Position numbers and translations under genes: made by a program. This document shows, in pieces, positions 19,027 through 28,712 of a stretch of 64,000 nt of DNA; the stretch's first letter is position 1, and each line of letters opens with the position of its first letter. The stretch is from Cytophagales bacterium. Lineage in GTDB: Bacteria > Bacteroidota > Bacteroidia > Cytophagales > Cyclobacteriaceae. Location of the stretch: NCBI GenBank assembly GCA_017303795.1, contig JAFLBR010000015.1:62001-126000 (forward strand). Reading direction: 5' to 3'. The notes below the pieces were generated by a model. The model ran no database searches. It saw only the letters and a program-made list of their open reading frames with translations, and was not told where the DNA came from.

Positions 19027-19266
19027 ATGGCGAATATAACGGTGAAGGGAATACCCGAAAAACTGTACGATCAGTTAAAAATAAGGGCAAAGCGGAATAA
19101 CCGTAGCCTGAACAGTGAAATTATACTAAGTATTCAATTACATACACATCGCACGGAAAGTAATAGCGCTAAAATTTTAGATCTGGCGCGCAAGGCTCAG
19201 GCAATGGGCAAAGGTTTTCTGGATGATCAGGAAGTTGAGTTGGCAAAATCGAATGGGCGCAAATGA
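19027..19266 (+). CDS. FitA/VapB-like ribbon-helix-helix antitoxin
   Basis: A 79-residue protein whose first 45 residues form a ribbon-helix-helix DNA-binding domain (ANITVKGIPEKLYDQLKIRAKRNNRSLNSEIILSI), like FitA-type VapB antitoxins. The C-terminal tail would wrap the toxin. It overlaps the PIN toxin gene by 4 bp, the usual arrangement for co-translation. The RHH domain probably also represses its own promoter, but no operator can be pinned down. Confidence 0.85.
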   Translation: MANITVKGIPEKLYDQLKIRAKRNNRSLNSEIILSIQLHTHRTESNSAKILDLARKAQAMGKGFLDDQEVELAKSNGRK

Positions 19267-19673
19267 TTGTGGTTGATACCAACGTGGTTGCCTATTTCTG
19301 GCTGAAATCTCCGTACTTTGATCAAGTAGCGAGATTGTATGAGGCCGATCCCGATTGGATTGTTCCCGATTTGTGTAAAAGTGAATTCAGAAACATAGCA
19401 GCTGGGTACTTACGCAAAGGATTTTATACTCTCGATGAGCTAAACTGGATTATATTTAATAAAGAAAACAAGTTGTTGGGATCTTACCTTGAAGTTGACT
19501 CTGCTGATGTAATGAGTCTTGTAAATCAATCCACATGCTCGGCTTATGATTGTGAGTTTGTAGCACTAGCTAAAACTATGGGTAAATCATTGGTTACGTA
19601 CGATAAAAAAATCCTGACTGAATTTCCAATGGCGGCTGTAACAGTAGAACAATTTCTAGGTAAATACTTATGA
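19263..19673 (+). CDS. vapC: PIN-domain ribonuclease toxin, VapC type
   Basis: The 136-residue PIN domain contains the acidic metal-binding residues in MIVVDTNVVAYFW (Asp5), CKSEFRN (Glu near 39), SAYDCEFVALA (Asp near 94) and LVTYDKKIL (Asp near 113). Such toxins cleave tRNA or rRNA when the antitoxin is lost. The four catalytic acids appear intact, so it is probably active. Its stop overlaps the ATG of wzi (ATGA), an unusual coupling of a toxin-antitoxin pair to a surface-polysaccharide gene. Confidence 0.88.
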   Translation: MIVVDTNVVAYFWLKSPYFDQVARLYEADPDWIVPDLCKSEFRNIAAGYLRKGFYTLDELNWIIFNKENKLLGSYLEVDSADVMSLVNQSTCSAYDCEFVALAKTMGKSLVTYDKKILTEFPMAAVTVEQFLGKYL

Positions 19674-21337
19674 GGTTAGTTTTTTTGATTTTTTTGATTG
19701 TAAATACAATCGCCAATGCCCAAAGCACCAAAGCCCCGCTCAACAGCGATTATTATCATTGGCTGGATCGGTACGAAATCAAATCCGGAAAAATCAGTCC
19801 GCAGGTGTTTACTACCATTAAACCCTATAAGCGCGATGCGATAATCCGCTATGCGGATAGCTTAAATGTCAGCGGAGAAATTTTTACTTCGCGCAGCGAT
19901 CAATTTAATCTGGAGTTTTTTCGCAACGATAGCTGGGAGTGGAGCCGCGCTGAAAGTAACACCAGTAAAAAACCAATTTTAAAACACCTCTATAAAAAGA
20001 AGTCTGACCTCACTTACGTGGATCTTCCCGAGTTTGATATACACGTAAACCCGGTATTGTACCTAAGTGCGGGTAAAGACAATAACCGCGATGAGTTAAT
20101 AACCATAAACACCAGAGGCGTGGAGATACGCGGTATGGTTGACCGGAAGATTGGATTTTATACGTATGTGGGCGAGAACCAGGCCGTGTTGCCCCAATAT
20201 GTGGCCGATGAGGTTACACGCAATCGTGTTGTTCCGCACGAAGGTTTTTGGAAAACATTTAAAGATACCGGTGTAGATTTTTTTGAAGCCCGCGCCTACA
20301 TCGACTTCAACCTGACCAAGCATATTCATATGCAGTTTGGTAATGATCGCACGTTTATTGGCAATGGGTACCGGTCGTTGATCTTTTCGGATTATTCGCC
20401 ACCTAATCTTTTTTTGCGCACCAATGTAAAGGTGTGGAAGATCAACTACCTGTTTCAACTTAACCGCATGGCTGCGGATGCGCGCACGCCTGGTAACAAA
20501 CGCTATCCCGAAAAATTTATGGCCTTTCATCATGCCTCTATCAACATAGGTAAGAAGTTAAACATTGGATTATTTGAGTCTGTTGTGTTTAGCCCGAAAG
20601 ATTCGGTTAACAACAGTACGTTCGATTTCAGTTACCTGAACCCGGTAATTTTTTATCGAGCTATTGAGCAACAGTTTGGCAGCAGCGATAATGCCATATT
20701 GGGTGCCGATTTTAAATGGAATGCCTTTAAAAAAGTTTCGTTTTACGGGCAGTTGGTGCTGGATGAATTTCTGTTCAGAGAAATTACAGCGGGTAATGGC
20801 TGGTGGGCTAATAAATATGCTATTCAGGGCGGCATAAAATATATTGATGCGTTTGGCGTCTCTAACCTGGATATACAAGCAGAGCTAAATCGCGTGCGAC
20901 CATACACCTATTCGCATTATTCGCAATATGGTAGTTACAGCAACTACCGGCAGGCATTGGCACATCCGCTGGGTGCTAACTTTAATGAGTTTGTGGGTAT
21001 AGTGCGCTATCAGCCAATACCACGACTTAATTTTACGTTAAAAGCATTTTATGCTAATGTGGGCCGCGATAACACAGACGAGAACTGGGGCGGCAACATT
21101 CTGCTTGGTTATCAGGTGCGCGAGCAGGAGTATGGTAACGTAATCGGGCAAGGTGTTTCCAATACTATTGCTACGGTTGATTTTAATGCTTCATACATGT
21201 TAAAACATAATCTGTTTATTGATGCCCGGCAGATTGTAAGGCAGAGCAAGAGCGATCTGACCGCGTATAATTACAATACCACACTTACTTCATTAGCTTT
21301 GCGCTGGAATATTCCGCAACGCTCGTACGATTTTTAA
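19670..21337 (+). CDS. Capsule assembly Wzi-family outer-membrane protein
   Basis: The 555-residue protein has a signal peptide (MRLVFLIFLIVNTIANAQ) and many alternating beta-strands. It matches the Wzi/capsule-assembly barrel family of Bacteroidota (HMQFGNDRTFIGNGYRSLIFSDYSPPNLFLR is characteristic). Wzi proteins help tether capsule polysaccharide to the cell surface. It overlaps the VapC stop by 4 bp and is 6 bp from the ABC exporter gene, so the run 19027-23173 may be one operon. Confidence 0.83.
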   Translation: MRLVFLIFLIVNTIANAQSTKAPLNSDYYHWLDRYEIKSGKISPQVFTTIKPYKRDAIIRYADSLNVSGEIFTSRSDQFNLEFFRNDSWEWSRAESNTSKKPILKHLYKKKSDLTYVDLPEFDIHVNPVLYLSAGKDNNRDELITINTRGVEIRGMVDRKIGFYTYVGENQAVLPQYVADEVTRNRVVPHEGFWKTFKDTGVDFFEARAYIDFNLTKHIHMQFGNDRTFIGNGYRSLIFSDYSPPNLFLRTNVKVWKINYLFQLNRMAADARTPGNKRYPEKFMAFHHASINIGKKLNIGLFESVVFSPKDSVNNSTFDFSYLNPVIFYRAIEQQFGSSDNAILGADFKWNAFKKVSFYGQLVLDEFLFREITAGNGWWANKYAIQGGIKYIDAFGVSNLDIQAELNRVRPYTYSHYSQYGSYSNYRQALAHPLGANFNEFVGIVRYQPIPRLNFTLKAFYANVGRDNTDENWGGNILLGYQVREQEYGNVIGQGVSNTIATVDFNASYMLKHNLFIDARQIVRQSKSDLTAYNYNTTLTSLALRWNIPQRSYDF

Positions 21338-21343
21338 GTTCAG

Positions 21344-23173
21344 ATGAAAATTTACTTACGGATTTTAAGTTATGCACCCGGGCTTGTATCCCGGTTAATT
21401 AAATTTTTGGTTTATGCGGTGTTGGGTGTAGCTTTTAGTGCTGCCTATCTGGCGCTAACTATCCCCATGCTAAAAATTCTTTTCGATTCAAAAGTAAGTG
21501 CGGTTGTGCCACCACTTCCCATTTCGTTTGAGCTATCGAAGGAATATTTTCAAAAAACCTTCGATCATTATTTTATTCAGTTAGTGCAGGATTACGGCCA
21601 TCACACCACCTTATTATTTATTTGTTTAGGCATTGTGGTGCTGATCATTATTGGCAATACGTTTCGGTACATGGAACGCATGACAGCCTCACGCATAAAA
21701 GTTGATGTTGTTAAAAATATGCGGATGGATATTTTCTCCAGCGTGACCAAATTGCACATCGGTTATTTTAACGATCAGCGTAAGGGCGATCTCATGTCTC
21801 GGTTTACCAACGATATGGGCGAGGTGGAAGCTTCTGTGATGAATAGCCTCAAGTCTGTAATGAAAGAACCCATAACCATTTTGGTTTACATAGCGGTTTT
21901 GTTCTCGATATCTGTTAAGCTAACGCTGTTTACACTTATTCTGTTACCTGTAACTGCTGGTGTGGTGGCTGAGATAATCAAGCGACTAAAGAAACGAGCC
22001 CGTCAAAGTCAGGAATCTATGGGCCGCATTGTAAATATTCTGGACGAAACCTTTAGTGGTATGCGTGTAATCATGGCCTTTAATGCACGCAATTTTATTC
22101 TCAAAAAGATTGATGACGAAACCAGCTTTCACCGCAAGGTTAATTTATCTATTTCGCGCAAGAATGAACTTTCATCTCCGTTATCGGAAGTGTTAGGAGT
22201 AATTATTGTAGCGGTAATTCTCTACTACGGTGGAAACCTGGTGTTAGGTGGATCGGGCGAATTGGAGCCAGAAGCATTTATGGGCTTTCTGGTTTTTTAC
22301 GCATCGCTTATCCAGCCCGCCAAAAATTTCTCGAATGGTATTACCTCTTTGCAGAAAGGTACCATTGCTGCTGAAAGAATTTTTAATGTGGTAGATATTC
22401 AATCCGCCATTAAAAGCAAACCAAATGCTCCTGAGCTTAAAACATTTCAAAGTGCCATCACTTTTAAAAATGTAAGTTTTGCTTACGATACCGAGAAAGT
22501 TTTAAAGAACATTAACCTCACAATCGAAAAAGGAAAAACACTTGCCTTGGTTGGGCCATCGGGTGGTGGTAAATCTACACTGGCCGATCTGGTGCCACGC
22601 TTTTACGATCCTACCGAAGGCGAGGTACTGATTGATGGTATCTCTTTAAAAGATTATGATCTTGAAAGCATCCGCCAGCATATTGGTGTGGTAACGCAAG
22701 AGTCTATACTTTTTAACGATACCATTTTCAACAACATTGCATTTGGTATGCCGCATGTTGGCGAGGCCGATGTAATTCAGGCCGCCAAAATTGCCAATGC
22801 TCACGACTTTATCTCGCAAACTGAAAATGGTTATCAGACTTTTATTGGCGAGCGCGGATCTAAACTTTCAGGCGGCCAGCGTCAGCGGCTAAGCATTGCA
22901 CGGGCCGTATTAAAGAACCCACCCATTTTGATTTTAGATGAAGCAACTTCGGCACTAGATTCGGAATCAGAAAAATTGGTACAGGAAGCTCTTTTTAACC
23001 TGATGAAAAACCGGACTTCGATTGTAATTGCGCATCGGTTAAGTACTATTCAACATGCGAATGAAATTGCGGTGATACAAAATGGTGAGGTTGCAGAGCG
23101 CGGCACCCACGAGCAGTTGAATAGTGCAAACGGTCTGTACCGCAAATTGGTATCCATTCAGAATACCGATTAA
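21344..23173 (+). CDS. ABC exporter, MsbA-like ATPase-permease fusion
   Basis: The 609-residue half-transporter has a six-helix membrane domain (about 1-340) and a C-terminal nucleotide-binding domain. Walker A is GPSGGGKST, the signature is LSGGQRQRLSIARAVL, Walker B is PILILDEATS and the H-loop is IVIAHRLST. Type IV exporters of this kind flip lipids such as lipid A, or export peptides and drugs. Its place behind Wzi suggests envelope lipid or polysaccharide transport, but the substrate is not readable. Confidence 0.9.
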   Translation: MKIYLRILSYAPGLVSRLIKFLVYAVLGVAFSAAYLALTIPMLKILFDSKVSAVVPPLPISFELSKEYFQKTFDHYFIQLVQDYGHHTTLLFICLGIVVLIIIGNTFRYMERMTASRIKVDVVKNMRMDIFSSVTKLHIGYFNDQRKGDLMSRFTNDMGEVEASVMNSLKSVMKEPITILVYIAVLFSISVKLTLFTLILLPVTAGVVAEIIKRLKKRARQSQESMGRIVNILDETFSGMRVIMAFNARNFILKKIDDETSFHRKVNLSISRKNELSSPLSEVLGVIIVAVILYYGGNLVLGGSGELEPEAFMGFLVFYASLIQPAKNFSNGITSLQKGTIAAERIFNVVDIQSAIKSKPNAPELKTFQSAITFKNVSFAYDTEKVLKNINLTIEKGKTLALVGPSGGGKSTLADLVPRFYDPTEGEVLIDGISLKDYDLESIRQHIGVVTQESILFNDTIFNNIAFGMPHVGEADVIQAAKIANAHDFISQTENGYQTFIGERGSKLSGGQRQRLSIARAVLKNPPILILDEATSALDSESEKLVQEALFNLMKNRTSIVIAHRLSTIQHANEIAVIQNGEVAERGTHEQLNSANGLYRKLVSIQNTD

Positions 23174-23254
23174 CCGCCCTGCAAGGTTTTGAAGGTAATT
23201 GCATTTTGGCTTTTGCCGAAAAAGCCTAAGTTTGTTGCGTTAACGTACTTTTGA

Positions 23255-23581
23255 ATGAACCAACGCAGGCGTATTTTCTTTGCCATATTCGGGTTGTACC
23301 ACATCTTCATTTTCATTTTTGTGATCTATGTAGAGTCGAGAAAAGACCTGAGCGATTTACTGAGTCTTTACAACTCACTTAAGCTATTTAAATATGGAGC
23401 GTTATTGGGCGTGGTGCTATTTGCAGTTGATGTAATCTGGAATTTTATAGAGATGCGCACAGCCCGTAAAGAGCAAGAAACCCTGCGCCACGAAAACAAT
23501 ACATTAAAGGCTAAAGTGTACGACTTACAACAGTCACCCAAACCAGTAGTAAAAGAAACTCCATCGGCTGGAACTAAATGA
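23255..23581 (+). CDS. Two-helix membrane protein with coiled coil
   Basis: A 108-residue protein with helices at about 7-25 and 48-66 followed by a coiled coil (RTARKEQETLRHENNTLKAKVYDLQQ) and a Pro-rich tail. The layout resembles LapA-type envelope proteins, but there is no family signature. It follows the ABC exporter on the same strand after 81 bp. Confidence 0.6.
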   Translation: MNQRRRIFFAIFGLYHIFIFIFVIYVESRKDLSDLLSLYNSLKLFKYGALLGVVLFAVDVIWNFIEMRTARKEQETLRHENNTLKAKVYDLQQSPKPVVKETPSAGTK

Positions 23582-23703
23582 CGGTTAGCGCGACTATTGT
23601 GTAAAGCACAGTAATTACTTACCTCTTAGTAATCCGGTATCCAGAAAGAAGTGCATGGCCACTAGGCATTACAAGCCAAAGATTCTTATCTTGGTCTCAT
23701 CCT

Positions 23704-23711
23704 TATTTTTG
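23704..23711 (+). promoter_or_regulatory. Candidate -7 element upstream of the YifB gene
   Basis: TATTTTTG matches TAnnTTTG 24 bp before the YifB ATG. No clear TTG lies at the right distance upstream, so the match is weak. Confidence 0.3.
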
Positions 23712-23734
23712 AATTTTAAATCAGGAATTTAATC

Positions 23735-25273
23735 ATGGTTTCAAAAACCTTTGGAAGTGCTGTGCATGGTGTAGATGCCCGCACCATTACCGTTGAAGTA
23801 AACGTTACACAAGGAAAAGAATTCCACATGAGTGGTTTGCCCGATACGGCTGTGAAAGAAAGTCAGCATCGGGTGGAATCTTCTTTTAAGAACCTGAAGT
23901 ATTTTATGCCACGCAACAAAGTGGTAGTTAATCTTGCTCCGGCTGATATTCGCAAAGAAGGCAGTGCCTACGATTTACCTATTGCGCTTGCTGTATTAAA
24001 AGCAAGCGGCCAAATTGAAGCCGAAGCACTCGATCAATATGTGATTATGGGCGAACTTTCGCTGGATGGAATTCTGCGACCTATAAAAGGTGTGTTGCCC
24101 ATCGCCATACAAGCACGCAAAGAAGAGTTTAAAGGTTTTGTGTTACCAAAAGCCAACGCCCGCGAAGCCGCTATTGTAAATAACCTGGATGTGATTGGCG
24201 TGGAAACTTTGCAAGAGGCAATTGACTTTTTTGAAAAGAAAAAAGTTATTGAGCCTTTGCGAATCGATACCCGCGAAGTATTTCAAAGCAAACTCAACAA
24301 CTACGAAGCCGACTTTAAAGATGTGCAAGGCCAGGAAAATATAAAACGTGCGTTGGAGATTGCTGCAGCCGGAGGTCATAATGTAATTATGATTGGCCCG
24401 CCCGGTGCCGGTAAAACCATGCTGGCAAAAAGATTGCCCTCTATACTTCCACCGCTTACACTCAACGAAGCTTTAGAAACAACTAAAATACATTCAGTAG
24501 CGGGTAAGATTGGTGCCGATTCTACTTTGCTTACCACGCGTCCGTATCGCAGTCCGCATCATACCATAAGCGATGTGGCACTTGTTGGTGGTGGTGGTAA
24601 TCCCCAACCCGGAGAAATTTCTTTATCACATAATGGAGTTTTATTTCTGGATGAGTTACCCGAGTTTAAGCGCACTGTGCTGGAAGTAATGCGCCAGCCC
24701 ATGGAAGAAAGACGTGTTACCATTTCGCGTGCAAAAGTTTCGATTGATTACCCCGCTAACTTTATGCTGGTGGCCAGCATGAATCCGTGCCCGTGCGGAT
24801 ATTACAATCATCCTGAAAAGGAATGTGTGTGCGCACCGGGTGTAGTGCAACGTTATTTAAGCAAAGTGAGCGGCCCGCTATTGGATCGGATTGATTTACA
24901 TGTGGAGGTAGTACCGGTAAGTTTCGATCAGATGACTACCCAGCGTAAAAACGAAACCAGTGAAGAAATAAGATTGCGCGTTGTGAAAGCGCGTGATCTA
25001 CAAAGCGAACGGTTTAAAGGGCGGAAGGATATTTATTGTAACGCCATGATGCCCTCCAACATGGTGAAAGAGATTTGCGTGATTAACGATGCCGGGCGGA
25101 CATTATTAAAAACTGCTATGGAGCGTTTGGGGTTAAGTGCCCGCGCGTACGATCGCATCTTAAAAGTTTCGCGTACCATTGCTGATTTAGCAGGCACGGC
25201 TGAAATTAAAATTGAACACTTGGCGGAAGCCATTCAATATAGAAGTTTGGATAGAGAAGGTTGGGCGGGATAG
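23735..25273 (+). CDS. comM: YifB/ComM-family Mg chelatase-like AAA+ ATPase
   Basis: The 512-residue protein has an N-terminal Lon-like fold domain (VDARTITVEVNVTQGKEFHMSGLPDTAVKES) and a MCM/Mg-chelatase AAA+ module. Walker A is GPPGAGKTMLAK near residue 221, Walker B is GVLFLDELPEF, and a C-terminal CxC...C zinc motif lies in CPCGYYNHPEKECVCAPG. ComM is a hexameric helicase that extends heteroduplex during natural transformation. That this strain is transformable is only inferred. Confidence 0.9.
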   Translation: MVSKTFGSAVHGVDARTITVEVNVTQGKEFHMSGLPDTAVKESQHRVESSFKNLKYFMPRNKVVVNLAPADIRKEGSAYDLPIALAVLKASGQIEAEALDQYVIMGELSLDGILRPIKGVLPIAIQARKEEFKGFVLPKANAREAAIVNNLDVIGVETLQEAIDFFEKKKVIEPLRIDTREVFQSKLNNYEADFKDVQGQENIKRALEIAAAGGHNVIMIGPPGAGKTMLAKRLPSILPPLTLNEALETTKIHSVAGKIGADSTLLTTRPYRSPHHTISDVALVGGGGNPQPGEISLSHNGVLFLDELPEFKRTVLEVMRQPMEERRVTISRAKVSIDYPANFMLVASMNPCPCGYYNHPEKECVCAPGVVQRYLSKVSGPLLDRIDLHVEVVPVSFDQMTTQRKNETSEEIRLRVVKARDLQSERFKGRKDIYCNAMMPSNMVKEICVINDAGRTLLKTAMERLGLSARAYDRILKVSRTIADLAGTAEIKIEHLAEAIQYRSLDREGWAG

Positions 25274-25274
25274 T

Positions 25275-26240
25275 ATGACACGTATTTTTTTACTCTTGCT
25301 ACTTTGGTCAGCTGCTTGTAAACCTCAGCCGGGCGATACGGCTTCTTTGCAGGAGGCAATACCCGCAGATTCTATTGAAGTTATTGCTTTAAAAACCGGG
25401 ACAAATTTTAGGTTTAAGGGATTGGCTGTTGCCGATGATGGTTCATTCTTTCTGGGCAGTTGGGATAAAAAGGAAATTGTGAAAGTACATCCGCAACAGA
25501 GCGACTATGAAGTGTTGCAAACCAGATATAGCGGTAAACTTAACGGCATGGGTTGTTATCTGCGCGATGGAATTTTATACGCGTTAATGAATGAAGTGAA
25601 TGATGATCCTGCCGCCCGTCCGGTTTCGGTTTTATTACTCTTTGATAGTAAATCCCTAAAACTTTTGAAGAGTTATGAATCGCACGGAGTAGCAGGCCGC
25701 AATCACTTTAATCAGGTAGTGGTTAATAGCAAAGGCGTGGCCTACATCTCTAATACTATTCGATCTTCTGTATTTGTGGTTGATACCCGCAATCCTTCCG
25801 ACTCGTTAAAACAACTGATTCAGCATGCCGATTTATCGTGGGTGCATGGTTTAGACTTATCAACCGATGAGCAAACGCTATTCACCACCGCTTACGATGG
25901 CGGAATTAAATTTCTAAATCTCCAGACACTGACGTTTTCACCTTACCGTGATACAACCCTGGCAGGCGATGATGGACTGAAATATTATAAAGGAGCACTT
26001 TATGGAGTTGGTTCAAATGAAATAAAAAAGTACACACTTGATAAGAACGAACAAGCAGTAACCAAAGAGGAAGTTATCTTGAAAGATCATCCATTTTTTA
26101 ATGATGCCCGGTGCTTGCAGGCCAAAGATGGTTATCTGTATTGTTTGGCCAATATTGAATTTGAGCCGGTAGATTTTAACTCCGTAAATAAAACACAAGC
26201 ACTAACGGATACATACGTGATAAAACTGAAGTTGGAGTAA
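25275..26240 (+). CDS. Predicted lipoprotein with beta-propeller-like repeats
   Basis: About 321 residues from ATG 25275, which directly follows the YifB stop and begins a lipoprotein signal peptide with lipobox WSAAC (Cys15). The body has repeated blade-like strands (ADDGSFFLGSWDKKEIVKVHP, DGILYALMNEVNDDP, SWVHGLDLSTDEQTLFTTAYDGGIKFL) typical of six-bladed propellers such as SGL/gluconolactonase-like proteins. No catalytic residues can be named. It probably shares the YifB transcript. Confidence 0.65.
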   Translation: MTRIFLLLLLWSAACKPQPGDTASLQEAIPADSIEVIALKTGTNFRFKGLAVADDGSFFLGSWDKKEIVKVHPQQSDYEVLQTRYSGKLNGMGCYLRDGILYALMNEVNDDPAARPVSVLLLFDSKSLKLLKSYESHGVAGRNHFNQVVVNSKGVAYISNTIRSSVFVVDTRNPSDSLKQLIQHADLSWVHGLDLSTDEQTLFTTAYDGGIKFLNLQTLTFSPYRDTTLAGDDGLKYYKGALYGVGSNEIKKYTLDKNEQAVTKEEVILKDHPFFNDARCLQAKDGYLYCLANIEFEPVDFNSVNKTQALTDTYVIKLKLE

Positions 26241-26308
26241 AACGAATTAATTCAAAACTTACTTGTGATAGTTATTAAGAAAGTTGTTCGGCTAATTCAG
26301 GTTAAATC

Positions 26309-26914
26309 ATGAAACAAAATATTTTACTTATTCTTCTATTGGTTGGGCTCAGCCAAGGTTACAGCCAACAAATAAAAAAGGGCCAGTTGATTGATTACAT
26401 GCTGGATGTTCCCGTTGCCAATGCAAAGATTTCAGTTGTTGACACATCACTCTTTGTGATGTCCGATTCGCTGGGGCGTTTTGAAATTGTAATGAACGAT
26501 GCCGATTATATTTTAATTGAAGCGCCCGGCTACCGAAAGTTGAAAGTTAAATCACCAGAAAACACTTCATTTACGTTGCATTTGGTGTTACTCAAACCAC
26601 CACTTGAATCACAAAGATTTTATAGTGTGGTAGATGAAAGCGCTCATCTTGAAAACGGATTAAGTCTATTGGAGCATATTCTGAAATCATTTCAATACTG
26701 GGATAGAGTAAAAAAGGAAGGAATTACCGGAAGGGTTGCGTATGAACTTAAAATAGATGAATTCGGAAAGGCATATGATGTACGAATACTGAAAGGGGTT
26801 GCACCTTTTGTAGACGAGGAGGTGCTGCGGATAACTAAAGATAGTAAATGGACTCCAGCCGTTTTAGAAAACCGGAATGTAAAAATGAAACTCTCAAGTT
26901 CGGTTAGTTTCTGA
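26309..26914 (+). CDS. Secreted protein with carboxypeptidase-regulatory-like and TonB C-terminal domains
   Basis: The 201-residue protein has a signal peptide (MKQNILLILLLVGLSQGYSQQ). A small beta-sandwich domain follows (about 22-90, GQLIDYMLDVPVANAKISVVDTSLFVMSDSLGRFEI), like the CarboxypepD_reg-like domain of TonB-dependent receptors. The TonB_C domain lies at about 140-200 (GRVAYELKIDEFGKAYDVRILKGVAPFVDEEVLRI). It lacks a membrane anchor, so it is probably periplasmic or surface-bound and not a classical energy transducer. Confidence 0.7.
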   Translation: MKQNILLILLLVGLSQGYSQQIKKGQLIDYMLDVPVANAKISVVDTSLFVMSDSLGRFEIVMNDADYILIEAPGYRKLKVKSPENTSFTLHLVLLKPPLESQRFYSVVDESAHLENGLSLLEHILKSFQYWDRVKKEGITGRVAYELKIDEFGKAYDVRILKGVAPFVDEEVLRITKDSKWTPAVLENRNVKMKLSSSVSF

Positions 26915-27003
26915 CTTTTAGGATTTGACCATAATTCTCAAGGGTAAATTCTGAAGAGATTCTGAATTTTGTGTTATTTTTAAGTTCAAAACATTCTAAA
27001 ATC

Positions 27004-27690
27004 ATGAAAAAAATCTTCTTTGTGTTTCTTTGCTTTCTAGGGTACGCAATTCAAGCTCAAACCATTATTCCAAAAGTCGGAGCAACTTACTCAACTGTTG
27101 CCTTTGAAGGGGACGATGATGTTGAAGCAAAAATAGGTTTGTCATTTGGTGTTGGTTTTAATTTTCTTTTGACTGAACGTATTTCGTTACAACCTGAATT
27201 GAACTTTGTTCAGAAGGGTTATTCTGAAAGTTCATCTTTTACACAAGATTTTGTTTATGGTGGGGGATCCTATACCTCAACGTATAATGAGGATAACTTA
27301 ATGAACTATCTGCAGTTACCGGTCTTAGTAAAAGTTAGCTTCGGGAAGTTTTATTTAAATGTTGGGCCTTCGCTCGGGTATGGATTGAAAGGAAAGGGGA
27401 GCTCTAATTATAAAGAAGTTGGCATAGATGCATTCGGAAGCACATATGAATATAATGAGGAATATAAGTATGACATTCTATTTGAAAAACGCCCTGAAAA
27501 TTATGAAGGATCTGATAGCTATGTTGACAACAGAATGAATTTTAGTGTACAAGTAGGCGGAGGTATAACGTTGATGGATAAACTTAACATAGACGTGCGT
27601 TACGGCCAAGGGTTTTCCACGCTGTTTGATGATTTTAAAACCAAACACCGCGTGTTTCAGGTAACATTAGGAGTTCCAATCAAGCTTTAG
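27004..27690 (+). CDS. PorT-like outer-membrane beta-barrel protein
   Basis: About 228 residues from ATG 27004, where a signal peptide begins (MKKIFFVFLCFLGYAIQAQ). It has eight-strand-like alternation (GLSFGVGFNFLLTERISLQPELNFVQKGYSES, LQLPVLVKVSFGKFYLNVGPSLGYGLKG), a GxG-type signature and ends in a strand VFQVTLGVPIKL. This is the common PorT/OMP_b-brl_2 type. The function is unknown. A terminator follows at 27718-27757. Confidence 0.75.
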   Translation: MKKIFFVFLCFLGYAIQAQTIIPKVGATYSTVAFEGDDDVEAKIGLSFGVGFNFLLTERISLQPELNFVQKGYSESSSFTQDFVYGGGSYTSTYNEDNLMNYLQLPVLVKVSFGKFYLNVGPSLGYGLKGKGSSNYKEVGIDAFGSTYEYNEEYKYDILFEKRPENYEGSDSYVDNRMNFSVQVGGGITLMDKLNIDVRYGQGFSTLFDDFKTKHRVFQVTLGVPIKL

Positions 27691-27717
27691 TTTCAAAACT
27701 CTCATTAGGTCGCTAAG

Positions 27718-27757
27718 AAAATCAGCCACTTGTGAATGCAGGTGGCTGATTTTTTTA
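27718..27757 (+). terminator. Rho-independent terminator
   Basis: Stem AAATCAGCCAC / GTGGCTGATTT with a 12-nt loop followed by seven T's, 28 bp after the barrel gene stop. Confidence 0.88.
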
Positions 27758-27770
27758 TTTAACTATTCGG

Positions 27771-28139
27771 GACTTTATACCACGTGTCGCTGTTGCATTC
27801 ATCACTATTAAATAATCCGCAGGCGACACACTTGTTTGATTTTTGTTTTTAACCCACCGGCTAAAGCCGGTGGTTACAAGATCGTACGCTCCGCTGGAGC
27901 ATAGATTGTTATTCGTTAGCAGACTTCAACCAAGTTTAGAGTGGAGCAGATTCTTTTGGTCAGCATCACTACGCCAAACTCCGTAGGAGTGAAACCTTTA
28001 GTAACACCGGACTTCAGTCCGGTAATAAAATATGGAGGTGTTGGCGCGTGTCGCGTGCGGGTGTTTTTGAAATGCGAATTTGTGAGCGACACAGTTTGTA
28101 ATCTGGAGATTTATTTGTTGAAAGGGATTGTAAATCCCC
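27771..28139. repeat. Composite palindromic repeat, copy A
   Basis: About 370 bp, nearly identical to copy B at 28713-29080 and in the same orientation. It strings together separate short perfect palindromes: CCACCGGCTAAAGCCGGTGG (27854-27873), GCTCCGCTGGAGC (27888-27900), ACTCCGTAGGAGT (27978-27990) and ACCGGACTTCAGTCCGGT (28006-28023). Outer GTGTCGC/GCGACAC motifs frame the left and right thirds. It has no coding signal. It resembles clustered REP elements, which in other bacteria are moved by RAYT transposases. Confidence 0.85.
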
Positions 28140-28186
28140 TAAATCGCATGCCTCACTAATTTGAATTTCTTGTTACGAAATTCCTT

Positions 28187-28603
28187 TTACAAAATCTTGT
28201 GTAGAATCATCTTGATCACCAGCGTAGAATCAGGTGACACATTGGGCGGATAAGATTTGCGTCTTACTAAGTTGGGTGTAGCAATAAGTTGCCGGATTTC
28301 GCCTTCCTGCATACCACGCAGTCCTTCATCAACTGCATTTGTAGCCTGATTGCCACCGATTAGAACCTTTACAGGCGAGTGGGTGGTTTCATTCGAGTAT
28401 AAAACGGTGCCATCTAAATAGGAAGTTGTTTCACGTATCAAAACTTCCTGACCAACTTTTGCTTGCGGGCCACTTCCTTTTTGAAGAATTTTGTACCTCA
28501 GTCCGGTTTCAGTTGTAATATAATCGTCTTGAGGCAACTTTACTTTTTGTGAAGAAGAACAAGCTGATATATAAAAGAACAGGATGATCAGAAGATATCG
28601 CAT
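28187..28603 (-). CDS. FKBP-type peptidyl-prolyl isomerase lipoprotein
   Basis: The 138-residue protein has a lipoprotein signal peptide with Cys15 (FFYISAC) and a short FKBP domain: TETGLRYKILQKGSGPQAKVGQEVLIR, LDGTVLYSNETT, VDEGLRGMQEGEIRQLIATPNLV. It would assist folding of exported proteins at the periplasmic face. It lies alone between the two composite repeats. Confidence 0.88.
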   Translation of the reverse strand: MRYLLIILFFYISACSSSQKVKLPQDDYITTETGLRYKILQKGSGPQAKVGQEVLIRETTSYLDGTVLYSNETTHSPVKVLIGGNQATNAVDEGLRGMQEGEIRQLIATPNLVRRKSYPPNVSPDSTLVIKMILHKIL

Positions 28604-28712
28604 AGCGTATTTAGTTGATTAGTAAATATAAGATTTATTTCGATTAGCATGGTGAAAGCTACATTTTTTGAAGTGTGATAGTGGTTTGAAAATATGTATA
28701 TGATGTTTTTAT

